Assembly: GCA_018968885.1 (NCBI GenBank)
Contig: JAGWZK010000002.1
Coordinates: 284,132 to 348,131, forward strand
Length of the DNA: 64,000 nt
Reading direction: 5' to 3'
DNA from: Planctomycetota bacterium
Lineage (GTDB): Bacteria > Planctomycetota > Phycisphaerae > Phycisphaerales > UBA1924
Shown here: piece by piece, positions 9,276 through 17,512 of the stretch
Numbering within the stretch: the first letter of the stretch is position 1
Layout of the letters: each line of letters opens with the position of its first letter
The notes under the pieces: model-generated
Told to the model about the DNA's origin: nothing
Database searches by the model: none
What the model saw: only the letters and a program-made list of their open reading frames with translations
Made by a program: the position numbers and the translations under genes

Positions 9276-9730
9276 CGGCCAAATCGGGAGTGGAAGAGAT
9301 CGACGCGATGGCGATCATCGAGCCGGTGTGCGCGGTGTTTCGACGAAAGTTGAAGTCCGAGGGATTGAAGTACACACCGGAGCGGGCCCAGGTGCTGGAT
9401 GCGATCGTGCGGCAGACGACCCTGTTTGAACCCGATCAGATCGTGAGCGAGGTGAAGAAGACGGGCATCCGGGTGAGCAAGGCGACGGTGTATCGGACGA
9501 TCAAGCTGCTGGTGGAGGCGGGGATTATTCAGCGCGTGCCGCTGGATGCGGAGGGCGCGGTGTATCACTGCGTGTTTGGGCGCGCGCCTTCGGAACTTTT
9601 GGTTCGGATGGATACGCGCGAGGTGATCGCGCTGCACGTGCCGGAGTTAGAGGCGCTGCGAGACCGGATCGCTAAGCAGTACGGGGTGCAGGTGCAGGTG
9701 CACAGGTTTATCGTGCTGGCGACGGCGTAG
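9254..9730 (+). CDS. Fur-family transcriptional regulator
   Basis: A 158-residue ferric-uptake-regulator homologue. The winged-helix part is clear: LKYTPERAQVLDAI, DQIVSEVKKTGIRVSKATVYRTIKLLVEAGII. The dimerisation half is shortened and unusual: the family's usual HxHxxCxxCG and final CxxC zinc motifs are missing, leaving YHCVFGRAPSE with a single cysteine. A second possible start at 9308 would remove the overlap with the divergent membrane-protein gene; the first ATG has TAGAGT five bases before it and no ribosome site. It could regulate the divergent operon. Which metal or signal it senses is unclear. Confidence 0.9.
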   Translation: MPRKGATSAKSGVEEIDAMAIIEPVCAVFRRKLKSEGLKYTPERAQVLDAIVRQTTLFEPDQIVSEVKKTGIRVSKATVYRTIKLLVEAGIIQRVPLDAEGAVYHCVFGRAPSELLVRMDTREVIALHVPELEALRDRIAKQYGVQVQVHRFIVLATA

Positions 9731-9741
9731 ATTTTGCGAAC

Positions 9742-9747
9742 TAGAAT
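9742..9747 (+). promoter_or_regulatory. -10 candidate for tRNA-Ser
   Basis: TAGAAT lies 13 bases before the first base of the tRNA, in the 30-base gap after fur. No good -35 match is seen 16-18 bases upstream, so this is a weak call. Confidence 0.3.
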
Positions 9748-9760
9748 GGGCCGCATCCCT

Positions 9761-9847
9761 GGTGGGGTGGCAGAGCGGTTGAATGCGCCAGACTTGAAAT
9801 CTGGTTGTGGCAACAGTCACACGGGGGTTCGAATCCCCCCCCCACCG
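9761..9847 (+). tRNA. tRNA-Ser (UGA)
   Basis: An 87-base class II tRNA. The acceptor arm GGTGGGG pairs with CCCCACC, the anticodon stem CCAGA/TCTGG holds the loop CTTGAAA with anticodon TGA, a long variable arm follows, and the T-arm GGGGG TTCGAAT CCCCC precedes discriminator G. CCA is not encoded. The class II variable arm and UGA anticodon identify serine. Confidence 0.95.
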
Positions 9848-10200
9848 TTCCGCCGCGAAGCGGCGAGTACAAAGTGCTGAGTGCTGAGCGATGAGTACTG
9901 AGTGCCAGTCGTCATGAAGAAGTCGCCCACCCATGTTCATGGGTGGTGCACAAGGTTTAAAGCGGATGGAGCGAGAACACTCAACCAGACGTTTCACGTC
10001 TGGCTACCAACACTCGCCCGTTTCACGGGCGGAGACGTTGCGAGGGGGAACGGTGTGACAACATCTCATGCCCGAAATCAATGCGATATTCGTATCAGGT
10101 GACCAAAGACACCAGGCGCAGCGTCGGGTGACGATGTGCCTTGATTTGGCCATTTGGAGATTTGGACTCTTGGCTGTTTGCACGTTGCGTCTGCAACGTG
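9848..10200. repeat. Gene-free stretch: hairpins and tandem repeats
   Basis: No gene is supported. Contents in order: CGCCGC/GCGGCG hairpin at 9851-9865; a 7-bp-period tract of AGTGCTG-type units at about 9866-9906; three hairpins with TT- or TTC-centred loops at 9927-9946 (arms CCACCCATG), 9985-10003 (arms CCAGACGT) and 10015-10031 (arms CGCCCGT); an 8-bp-period tract of GATTTGG-type units at about 10143-10178; and a 9-bp-arm hairpin GCACGTTGC/GCAACGTGC at 10180-10201 that touches the stop codon of the GH15 gene and may help end its transcript. Confidence 0.65.
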
Positions 10201-12270
10201 CTACGCCGGGACGCCGGGGACGGCGATGACATCGGGTGGCAGGTGATAAGGGCCGCGCTTTTCGGCGGCGGCGTTGGCGGCGACATCCATCATGCGACGT
10301 GAAGAAGAAGGGAGCCGCTCGAGCTTGGCGAGATACTCCATCACCACGATGACGTAGGTGGCGTGGCTCCATGTCAGCGGACTGACTGAAAGTGGTTCGG
10401 CGGTGTAGGGATTGAGTTGTTCAGCGAGGACGCCCGAGGGTGCCGCACGCTTGACAGCCCATTCGAGATATGGCACCGCTTCGGAGAGTTCGTCGACGGT
10501 CTTGGCGCGGGCGATGAGATACTGGGCCTGCCAGAGTGTGCAGATGATCCAGGGATTGCCGGGGACCAGGTCAGTCTTTTCGCGTTCGATCTGGTGGTAG
10601 TAGTCGCGCTCGTAGCGGGCGCAGCCGCCGATATGGGTTTTGACCCAGAGGCGTTCGCGGAGGGCTTTCATCTCATGCTGCACGAGTTCATCGTGGACAT
10701 CGAGGGCGCCGAAAGCCCAGATGGCGTAGTTGGCGCTGTCGGCGGTCATATCGAGGCGATAGGTGCCATCGGATTGCGAGACGGCGAGGCGTGCGAAGCG
10801 TTTCTGTTCGTTGCTCCAGAGGTGCTTGCGCATGGCAGCGCGCATCGAGATGGCGGCATCGCGATAACGAGTGGCGCGATCGGGCTCGCCGAAATCGGCG
10901 GCAAAATCGGCGGCGGCATCGAAGGCACCGATGACACTGGCGACGGTGAAGGTGTGGATGCCGCGACGCTCTTCCCAGAGATCCCATGATGGGAGAGGCA
11001 AGCCATTTGCATCGCGATACTTGAGCATCCACTCGGCGGGCTTGACGACCAATTGGGTGTAGACGCTCTTGGCAAACTCGACATCGCGGAAACGGTCGAA
11101 GTGGCGACGCAAGGCCCAGAGAACCAGGGCGGTTTCATCCTGCTGAATGGGGAGAATGCGCTGGCCCTCGAGCATCCAGGGATGCCAGGAAGAGGCGAGC
11201 TTGCCGGCAGGTGTGTACTTATGGAGGAAGTAGCCGTCCTCTTCGATGCAGCGAGCGGCGAAGCGGAAGAAATTGCGGGAGAGTTCGTTCTGACCGCTGG
11301 CGACGAGAGAGTGAGCGACGAGGGCACCATCGCGGGGCCAGCAGTAGGAATAGTGATCGCCACCGAACTGCGTGATGTCGCTGTCGTTGGCGGCGATGAT
11401 GGCTCCGCCGTTGTCGATCTGCGTGCGCATCACGAGTTGCGAGCGATAGAACATGTCGCGGCAGGCGGGAGGAAGGGTCTTGGCGTCGACGGGTTCCTTG
11501 CGGCACCAGAGGCGCCAGTAGGAATCGGTGCGGTCGATCATGCGATCGGCACCGGTTTCGAGAATGCGGCGATTCAGAGATTTGACATCGCCATAGGACT
11601 TGCCGCAGGCGAGCCATGAGACGACGGAGGCCTCACCATTGGGTTCGAGTTGGAGATTGAAGCCGACGGTGCAATCGACGCTGCCCTGGCTGATGGCGTT
11701 GCGGCCGAGTTGGCCGTCCTCGGCATCGCGCCATGTGCCTTCGGCGCCGCCGACGCGCTTGGTGCCGATGGACCAGGAGTCGATGCCGGTCTTGGTGGAT
11801 TCGCAGGCGGAGAAGAGGAAGTAGATGTCGTCTTTGTACATGACGACGCCGCTGGTGATGGGGTCGTAGTTGGCGGTGTCGCCGACGGGGCTGCCGCCGA
11901 TGGACATGTCCCAGTGGTAGAAGAGACGAACATCGCGCTGGCGACCGAAGAGATCGCGGACGGTGGCCTTGCGGAAGAAGACGGGGTCGGTGGCGTCGAC
12001 ACAATCAGAGCAGCGGACTTCGATGCCGAGCTCGCGATTGGTGAGGGTGACATCGGTGACGAGGGTGTCGGGGCGGTAGCGGAGTTCGCGGGTCCAGGTG
12101 GCTTCTTCGATCCAGCTCATGCGGCCATCGACCCAGACGCCGAAGCGCTGGATGTGGCCATCGGTGTGATTGAAGCGGCCGACGTGGGGGTAATAGACAT
12201 CGCGGACCCGGTATTTCGAGTCGAAGGTGACGAGGAGGGAGCCGTTGCCGACGGGGATGTCTCTGGCCAT
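10201..12270 (-). CDS. Glycoside hydrolase family 15 (glucoamylase-type)
   Basis: This 689-residue cytoplasmic enzyme belongs to GH15. The N-terminal beta-sandwich (about 1-250) carries the DIPVGNGSLLVTFD, YYPHVG and FGVWVDG segments; the (alpha/alpha)6 catalytic domain follows. The general acid is in DLWEERRGIHTFT (Glu about 433) and the general base in VLAEQLNP near the C-terminal end. Such enzymes release glucose from alpha-glucans, or act on trehalose in some members. I chose the MARDIPVG start because homologues typically begin there; the open frame runs 27 codons further upstream but looks unstructured. There is no signal peptide, so it likely acts on internal glucan or on imported oligosaccharides, complementing the secreted GH57 protein at 19.5 kb. 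Confidence 0.9.
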   Translation of the reverse strand: MARDIPVGNGSLLVTFDSKYRVRDVYYPHVGRFNHTDGHIQRFGVWVDGRMSWIEEATWTRELRYRPDTLVTDVTLTNRELGIEVRCSDCVDATDPVFFRKATVRDLFGRQRDVRLFYHWDMSIGGSPVGDTANYDPITSGVVMYKDDIYFLFSACESTKTGIDSWSIGTKRVGGAEGTWRDAEDGQLGRNAISQGSVDCTVGFNLQLEPNGEASVVSWLACGKSYGDVKSLNRRILETGADRMIDRTDSYWRLWCRKEPVDAKTLPPACRDMFYRSQLVMRTQIDNGGAIIAANDSDITQFGGDHYSYCWPRDGALVAHSLVASGQNELSRNFFRFAARCIEEDGYFLHKYTPAGKLASSWHPWMLEGQRILPIQQDETALVLWALRRHFDRFRDVEFAKSVYTQLVVKPAEWMLKYRDANGLPLPSWDLWEERRGIHTFTVASVIGAFDAAADFAADFGEPDRATRYRDAAISMRAAMRKHLWSNEQKRFARLAVSQSDGTYRLDMTADSANYAIWAFGALDVHDELVQHEMKALRERLWVKTHIGGCARYERDYYHQIEREKTDLVPGNPWIICTLWQAQYLIARAKTVDELSEAVPYLEWAVKRAAPSGVLAEQLNPYTAEPLSVSPLTWSHATYVIVVMEYLAKLERLPSSSRRMMDVAANAAAEKRGPYHLPPDVIAVPGVPA

Positions 12271-12428
12271 GGGGGTGCCGCTGAATTGGCGCGTGGGAGC
12301 GCAATATGTGCCGAACAGTCCGCACCGACGGCTGCTCTGGCATCCTTTCATCGGACGGTATGGAGGGGACCCTGACCTGGCGTGAACGTGAAGTGGTGAA
12401 ACAGCACGAACTTCGTGTGATTGGGAGA

Positions 12429-12800
12429 TCAGGTCTGGCCGGCCAGGAGGGCCTCGGCTAGGGCGGCGGCGTCTGAACCAACGGGATTTTCGGCGGCTTC
12501 GCCAGTGGCGACGGCGAGGGCTGGTCGCTTGGCGATATCCCCGATATAGGTGATGCGGATGCCGAAGTTCTCGCCCACTTTGACGGCATTGCCAAAGCCG
12601 ATGTGCTTGTTATTGACCAGGAGGTGAAGTTCGGAATCGGCGGGGGCAGCAAGCTCGATGATGGAGCCGGGGACGAGATCGAGGACCTTGCGAAGGTTCA
12701 TGGTGCATTGGCCGAGACGGACAATGACGGGAACCTCAAGGGCGCGGGCCTGGTTGGCACCATTGGGAAGCTGGAGCATGGGAGTTGCATCGACTGGCAT
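12429..12800 (-). CDS. FliN/SpoA-domain motor switch-like protein
   Basis: A 123-residue protein consisting mainly of a SpoA (FliN/FliM C-terminal) domain: VPVIVRLGQCTMNLRKVLDLVPGS, then ELHLLVNNKHIGFGNAVKVGENFGIRITYIG. This is the C-ring component of the flagellar switch or of type III secretion. The tail of about 30 residues is Ala-rich. No other flagellar gene is seen in the window, so it is an orphan here; it may work with flagellar genes elsewhere. It is divergent from the lipoprotein gene at 12865. Confidence 0.82.
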   Translation of the reverse strand: MPVDATPMLQLPNGANQARALEVPVIVRLGQCTMNLRKVLDLVPGSIIELAAPADSELHLLVNNKHIGFGNAVKVGENFGIRITYIGDIAKRPALAVATGEAAENPVGSDAAALAEALLAGQT

Positions 12801-12864
12801 GAGCGCAAAGTTAAACGCAAGCCATGTGCCATACCGGGAATGGGGTGCGGTTTACAGTGTGGGC

Positions 12865-13413
12865 ATGGGAAGTCGCAAGGTGATCATGGCGTTGGGGGCA
12901 TTGGCGGCGTTGAGTGTGGCGACGGGTGGCTGCCGCCTGGGTGGGAGCATGTCGACGGAGACAGCGCTGAACCAATTGCGCGCGGAGAATGCGGCATTGA
13001 AGGAGAAAGCGGCACGGGCTGAGGGTGAGGCGGCGGAATTGAGGGCGAAGCTTGAGGGATCGCGGAAAGAGATCGCGACGTTGCCGGTGTGCACGCGAAT
13101 TGAGATCGGGGATCTTTCAGGACCATCAAAGGATGGAACGACGGTGGACCTTTTGGTGAAGACGCTGGATGGGCGGGGACGGTTTGTGCCGGTGGCGGCA
13201 GAGATCAGCGCGGGCGTGACCAAAGGGCCACTGCGCGCACTGCGATTTGATGCAGATCAGGTGAGAGAGATGTACCGAGCAGGCGTGATGGGGACGTATT
13301 ACCTGGTGCAGTTTCCGGCCTCGCGATGGGCACCGGGTGATGTGATTACGGTAGAAGTGAAGGATTTAGTGACGGGGAAGAAACATGAGGCGGATTGGAA
13401 GTTGGAGAAGTAG
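12865..13413 (+). CDS. Predicted lipoprotein with coiled coil
   Basis: This 182-residue protein begins MGSRKVIMALGALAALSV and has a lipobox-like TGGC, so Cys23 is a likely lipidation site. Residues 33-68 form a heptad-rich coiled coil (TALNQLRAENAALKEKAARA and onward). The remaining part (about 75-182) reads as a small beta domain with TVDLLVKTLDGRGRFVPV and GTYYLVQFPASRWAPGD. The open frame extends far upstream, but the signal sequence sets this start. Function is unknown; it may be a periplasmic or outer-membrane tethered structural protein. Confidence 0.78.
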   Translation: MGSRKVIMALGALAALSVATGGCRLGGSMSTETALNQLRAENAALKEKAARAEGEAAELRAKLEGSRKEIATLPVCTRIEIGDLSGPSKDGTTVDLLVKTLDGRGRFVPVAAEISAGVTKGPLRALRFDADQVREMYRAGVMGTYYLVQFPASRWAPGDVITVEVKDLVTGKKHEADWKLEK

Positions 13414-13670
13414 TGCTCGAGCGAGTGGATTCAGGTGACTGAAAGGGGGAGTTTGCAGGACAAAACCCCGGGGATTGGCATCGTGGGGCTGAATGCGGAG
13501 CGGGATTGTGAGTGGATGTGCGGAGTTGGTGTTGCATCGGGGGCGCGCGGTTGGTAGATTGGGCGGGTCGCGGGTTTGCAGTGATTCGTGATTAGCGGCA
13601 TGATGGGTGCCATTCGTGCATCCGTGCTGCGGATTTGTGTGTGGCGGACCCGCAATCAGGAGTTCCGAAC

Positions 13671-14852
13671 ATGCGTGGATCTCGCTCGCTCGCCTGGTTG
13701 GTGGTGGTGTGCGCTGGTGTGGCGCAGGGTCAGGTTGTGGTTGGTGAACCCAAGGATGTTGCGCCGCCGAATTTTGGCGGGGCGTTTGGCAAGGCAAGAT
13801 TTGTCGAGGGGCTGGGCGTGCAGACGGCCACGCTGCCGGGCGGCCAGCAGGTGCAGATGAACGGGGAACGGGTGTGGAAGGGCGCGTGTGCGAATCGTGC
13901 GGAGTTGACTGAACAGGATCTGAAGACGATGGCAGAGACACACGCCAAGGCGTTTGCGCCGGGGGAGCGGATCATCATCGTGGATCGCCAGAGCAATGGC
14001 GGCGCGCCTGCGGCAGGATTGGACATTGTGTTCCAACTGGGCGGCAACGTGCCTGCTGCTGCGGTTGCGGCGTTTGCGACGGCTGAGGCGTATCTGGAGT
14101 CGCAGTTTCCTGCCGACACGATGACGGTGACGATTCCGGTGTCGTGGGCGCAGTTGCAATCTGGCGTGATCGGCGGCACCGGCAGCAGTTATGGCTCACT
14201 GACGTGGGCGAGTACCCGCAGCACGCTGCAGGCAGGCGCGGATGCCAGCGATGGCATCATGGCTTCGCTGCCGGCGGGAACCACTATTCCAGTGCGCTAT
14301 CGCACGAATCGCACGACCAATGAGGATCGGGTGTTCTGGACATTTGCAAATTTCAAGGCCAACGGCGGCAGCGTGACGGGGAATGATGCGAGCATGCAGT
14401 ATTCCACGGCGTTCCCGTTTGACTTTGACCCTTCGAACGGTGTGACGGCGAACACGATTTCGTTACAGGATGTGATCATTCACGAGACCGGGCATGCGCT
14501 GGGATGCACGAGCGGATTGGATTTCCGCGCCAGTGATATCGAAGTGCTGGATGTCTTCCGCTTCCAAAGGACCGATGGCACGGCGGACTACAACCCGGAC
14601 ACGGCGGCGGAGTTTGGCGTTCGCCCGCGGATGGGCGTCTTCAACTACAACGATGATCACAATCTGGATGTGATCGGTGCGGCGGAGTATCGCCTGTCGG
14701 ACGGATCACCCTATCAGGCGAGCCACTTCCGCGAAGGTGTGCCGGCGATCGGCATCATGGACCCGGCGTTCTCGTCTGGGGAGACGTTTTACCCCAACTT
14801 CTTCAGGACGAGCGATATCACGCTGTTTGATGCGCTTGGGTATGACAAGTAA
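13671..14852 (+). CDS. Secreted zinc metalloprotease (NF038122-like)
   Basis: A 393-residue exported protein. AGGAG lies eight bases before the ATG and the first 21 residues form a signal peptide ending near AQG. The zinc site is HETGHALG at about 271-278, followed by a cysteine (GCTSGLD). The overall layout, with NTISLQDVIIHETGHALG and a late FFRTSDITLFDALGYD, fits the NF038122 family of metalloproteases, which in other bacteria often carry PEP-CTERM tails. Here neither a PEP-CTERM nor a dockerin tail is present; the protein ends right after the catalytic domain. Substrate unknown. Confidence 0.85.
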   Translation: MRGSRSLAWLVVVCAGVAQGQVVVGEPKDVAPPNFGGAFGKARFVEGLGVQTATLPGGQQVQMNGERVWKGACANRAELTEQDLKTMAETHAKAFAPGERIIIVDRQSNGGAPAAGLDIVFQLGGNVPAAAVAAFATAEAYLESQFPADTMTVTIPVSWAQLQSGVIGGTGSSYGSLTWASTRSTLQAGADASDGIMASLPAGTTIPVRYRTNRTTNEDRVFWTFANFKANGGSVTGNDASMQYSTAFPFDFDPSNGVTANTISLQDVIIHETGHALGCTSGLDFRASDIEVLDVFRFQRTDGTADYNPDTAAEFGVRPRMGVFNYNDDHNLDVIGAAEYRLSDGSPYQASHFREGVPAIGIMDPAFSSGETFYPNFFRTSDITLFDALGYDK

Positions 14853-14880
14853 AAAAGGATGAGAAACAAGTCTGCTTCGC

Positions 14881-14913
14881 ACCGGCCTCAGCGATGGGGC
14901 CGGTCTTGTTTTT
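14881..14913 (+). terminator. Rho-independent terminator
   Basis: ACCGGCC at 14881-14887 pairs with GGCCGGT at 14898-14904 and is followed by CTTGTTTTT. It closes the metalloprotease gene. Confidence 0.8.
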
Positions 14914-15034
14914 GGGGAAAAGGACACTGGCACTCGGCATGAGACACCGGCCACCCAGGGGAAAACAGGAGGACAGCCAACGAAGGAACGCAGCGTCCAA
15001 GCCGGTGTTTGCCATGGTATTTTGAGGATTCTGG

Positions 15035-15079
15035 CGATAGATATTGACGCAGAAAGTGTTTCCAGAAACACTCTATCGT
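15035..15079. promoter_or_regulatory. Nested palindrome / operator candidate
   Basis: A perfect 18-bp palindrome AGTGTTTCCAGAAACACT lies at 15055-15072, just after TTGACG at 15044-15049. An outer pair CGATAG (15035-15040) / CTATCG (15073-15078) surrounds both. The inner palindrome covers the place where a -10 element would lie (AACACT, 17 bases after TTGACG). The start codon of the beta-helix gene is 41 bases downstream. This is an inferred operator. Confidence 0.45.
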
Positions 15080-15113
15080 AGAGAGGGGCCGGTGGGCGGC
15101 AGGAGTGTTGACC

Positions 15114-16937
15114 ATGAAGCGTGCGATGTGGCTGGCTGCGGCGTGTGGCGTGGCGATGGCGGCGGAGGCACGCGGTCAGACGATCACCGTGAATTGGTCG
15201 CAGGATGACGGTGTCGATTTTGCCATGCCGCAGACGGTGGCGAATCTGCCGGGGCCGGATGGGCATGTGACGCTTGCGGAGGCGGTGATCGCGGCGAACA
15301 ACACAGCAGGTGCACAGACGATCGCGTTCAACGTGCCTCAGAACGTGTGGTCGACACTGTTTGGAACGCAGGTGTGCATGTTCTATCACAGCAACATGCA
15401 CTATGTGAGTGGCGATGACACGACAATCGACTTCACGACGCAGACGACGTTTACGGGGGACACGAACCCGAACGGAAATGAAGTGGGTTTGTATTACGCG
15501 GGCGCACCTTCATCGATTCCGAATCTGTGGTTGGCGGGAAACCGGATCACGGTGAAGGGTGCGGATCGTTTTCTTGGGAACAATTTTGAGCAGAGGTTGT
15601 GGGTGACGGGGAACGACTGCCGCGTGATTGGGTGCACGACGACGGGTTTGACGATTCGTGGAGATTTCGGTGGTGGCGAGCGGAACCTGATTGGTGGAGC
15701 GGGCGTGGGAGAGGGGAATGTATTCACGGGTGCGGTGAACATTCTGTCGCGTGCGCACGGAAACCTGGTGAAGGGGAATGTGTTTCGCTGGGGATTTCGA
15801 CTCAGCGGCGACACGTTGAATGGAACGTGCGACAACAACGTCTTTGGTGGGGCCACGGCAGCTGAAGGAAATGTGTTTGCCGGGCGGAGCACCACAGGAC
15901 AGGAAGGCCTGCCCACGGGAACCGAACTGGAAATCTATCACGCGCGGAACACGCTGATCCAGAACAACAAGGTAGGGACGACGAATGACGGGCTGGCGCG
16001 GTATGCGGGGCGGACAGGAGCGACCGGGATAGGGATCGGCATCGGGGCGGCGGGAACGATGGTGATGGACAACATTGTGGGTGGGATTGAGCGAACCGGA
16101 TCAAATCACTATCAGGGGGTGCGGTTTGGAGTGGCGATTACAGTGGCGGCATCGGCGAGCGGATCAGTGATCCGAGGAAATCGGATTGGCGTGGCGGTTG
16201 ATGGATTAACTCCCATCTTGAACGTGCAGGGGATCACGGTGCTCAGTGACCCCAATAGCACACCCAGCAACACCCTGATCGATGGAAATGTGATCGCCCG
16301 GAATGAGACGAGTGGCGTGCGCATTCTGTACGCAGGAAGCGCGAGGGTCACGCGGAACTCGATTCGTGAGAATGGCGGACTGGGAATTGATCTGGATGTG
16401 ATGGGCGTGCAGGCCAATGACGCGATGGATGGGGATGCGGGACCGAATGGGTTGCAGAACTATCCGGTGCTGACGAGCGCGACGGTGCGCGGCGCGAGTG
16501 TGGAAGTGGCGGGAGAACTGCGTTCGATGGTGAGCCGCGCGTATGTGGTGGAGTTGTTTGCCAGCAGCGGGTGCGATGCGAGCGGGTATGGAGAAGGCGC
16601 GCGATACCTGGGAAGCGTGCATGTGACGACGGATGGGGCGGGCATCGCGGCGATCACGACGACAGTGAACGCGGTGGCGAGCGCGGGGGAAGTGCTGACT
16701 GCGACTGCGACGGATGTGGCGACGGGATATACGTCGGAGTTCTCGGCGTGCGTGACGGCGACGACGGCACCGTGCGCTGCAGATTTCAACGCCGACGGCG
16801 TGGTTGATTTCTTTGACTATCTGGACTTTGTGAGCGTGTTTGCGGATGGCGGCGCGGGCGCGGACTTCAACGCAGACACGGTGGTGGATTTCTTTGACTA
16901 TCTGGATTTTGTCGCGGAGTTTGCGTCTGGGTGCTGA
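15114..16937 (+). CDS. Secreted parallel beta-helix protein with dockerin-like tail
   Basis: A 607-residue exported protein. I prefer ATG 15114 (AGGAG eight bases upstream) over the GTG at 15105. A signal peptide (MKRAMWLAAACGVAMA...) ends near ARGQ. Residues 80-440 contain repeated short strands with N, G and V ladders (GGAGVGEGNVF, RAHGNLVKGNVF, TCDNNVFGG), typical of a right-handed parallel beta-helix as in pectate-lyase-like and choice-of-anchor surface proteins. The C-terminal 55 residues are two dockerin-like motifs, [17 protein letters not shown] and [17 protein letters not shown], with a cysteine before the first and a final GC. It has no obvious catalytic site; it could be an adhesin or a polysaccharide-active protein. 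Confidence 0.82.
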   Translation: MKRAMWLAAACGVAMAAEARGQTITVNWSQDDGVDFAMPQTVANLPGPDGHVTLAEAVIAANNTAGAQTIAFNVPQNVWSTLFGTQVCMFYHSNMHYVSGDDTTIDFTTQTTFTGDTNPNGNEVGLYYAGAPSSIPNLWLAGNRITVKGADRFLGNNFEQRLWVTGNDCRVIGCTTTGLTIRGDFGGGERNLIGGAGVGEGNVFTGAVNILSRAHGNLVKGNVFRWGFRLSGDTLNGTCDNNVFGGATAAEGNVFAGRSTTGQEGLPTGTELEIYHARNTLIQNNKVGTTNDGLARYAGRTGATGIGIGIGAAGTMVMDNIVGGIERTGSNHYQGVRFGVAITVAASASGSVIRGNRIGVAVDGLTPILNVQGITVLSDPNSTPSNTLIDGNVIARNETSGVRILYAGSARVTRNSIRENGGLGIDLDVMGVQANDAMDGDAGPNGLQNYPVLTSATVRGASVEVAGELRSMVSRAYVVELFASSGCDASGYGEGARYLGSVHVTTDGAGIAAITTTVNAVASAGEVLTATATDVATGYTSEFSACVTATTAPCAADFNADGVVDFFDYLDFVSVFADGGAGADFNADTVVDFFDYLDFVAEFASGC

Positions 16938-16995
16938 ACGCCGGTTCAACGGGTAGACGCACTTGGTGGTCGGAGGAATACCAAAGGACAACAGG

Positions 16996-17015
16996 CCCTG
17001 AGCTCGCGCTCAGGG
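16996..17015. repeat. REP-like hairpin
   Basis: CCCTGAGC and GCTCAGGG are separated by TCGC. It lies between the convergent beta-helix and rpiB genes and may act as a bidirectional transcript end, although no T-run follows. Confidence 0.45.
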
Positions 17016-17047
17016 TTCCTCCATACATCTATTGATTGTGACGTCGC

Positions 17048-17512
17048 TCACTCTTTGACACTGCTGGGGAGCAAGCCATTCTCGATGGCACCGATCTTGC
17101 GCACGCGGCGGGCGTGGCGGCCGCCTTCGAAGGGGGTCTTGATGAAGATCTCGGCGATCTTTTCGATGAGGCGCTGGCCGAGAAGATCGGCAGAGAGGCA
17201 GACGATGTTGGCATCGTTGTGGCTGCGGGAGAGCTGGGCGGTGAGTTCATCGTGGCAGACGGCGGCGCGGGCGCCTTTGACCTTGTTGGCGGCGATGCTC
17301 ATGCCGATGCCGGTGCCGCAGATGAGAACGCCTTTGTCGGCCTTGCCAGAGGCGACGGCCTGGGCGACATCGAAGGCGCGTTCGGGATAATCGACGGTGG
17401 CGAGTTCGCAATCGCCCATGACTTCGGCGTCGTGCCCTTCCTGGCGGAGGCGTTCGGCGAGGCCGCGGATGGCGGCGGCGCCGCGGTGATCACTGCTGAG
17501 TACAACTTTCAT
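17048..17512 (-). CDS. rpiB: Ribose-5-phosphate isomerase B
   Basis: A 154-residue sugar-phosphate isomerase of the RpiB/LacAB family, interconverting ribose-5-phosphate and ribulose-5-phosphate. The start SSDHRGAAAIRGLAERL, the catalytic loop LICGTGIGMSIAANK with its active cysteine, and SHNDANIVCLSA are all present. Length is normal. The gene overlaps the upstream low-molecular-weight phosphatase gene by four bases (ATGA), so they are translationally coupled; this pairing is seen in many bacteria. Confidence 0.95.
   Translation of the reverse strand: MKVVLSSDHRGAAAIRGLAERLRQEGHDAEVMGDCELATVDYPERAFDVAQAVASGKADKGVLICGTGIGMSIAANKVKGARAAVCHDELTAQLSRSHNDANIVCLSADLLGQRLIEKIAEIFIKTPFEGGRHARRVRKIGAIENGLLPSSVKE

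Noticed and set aside
9927..10031. Three evenly placed hairpins considered as a CRISPR array
   Set aside because: The palindromes differ in sequence and spacing; there are no identical repeats.
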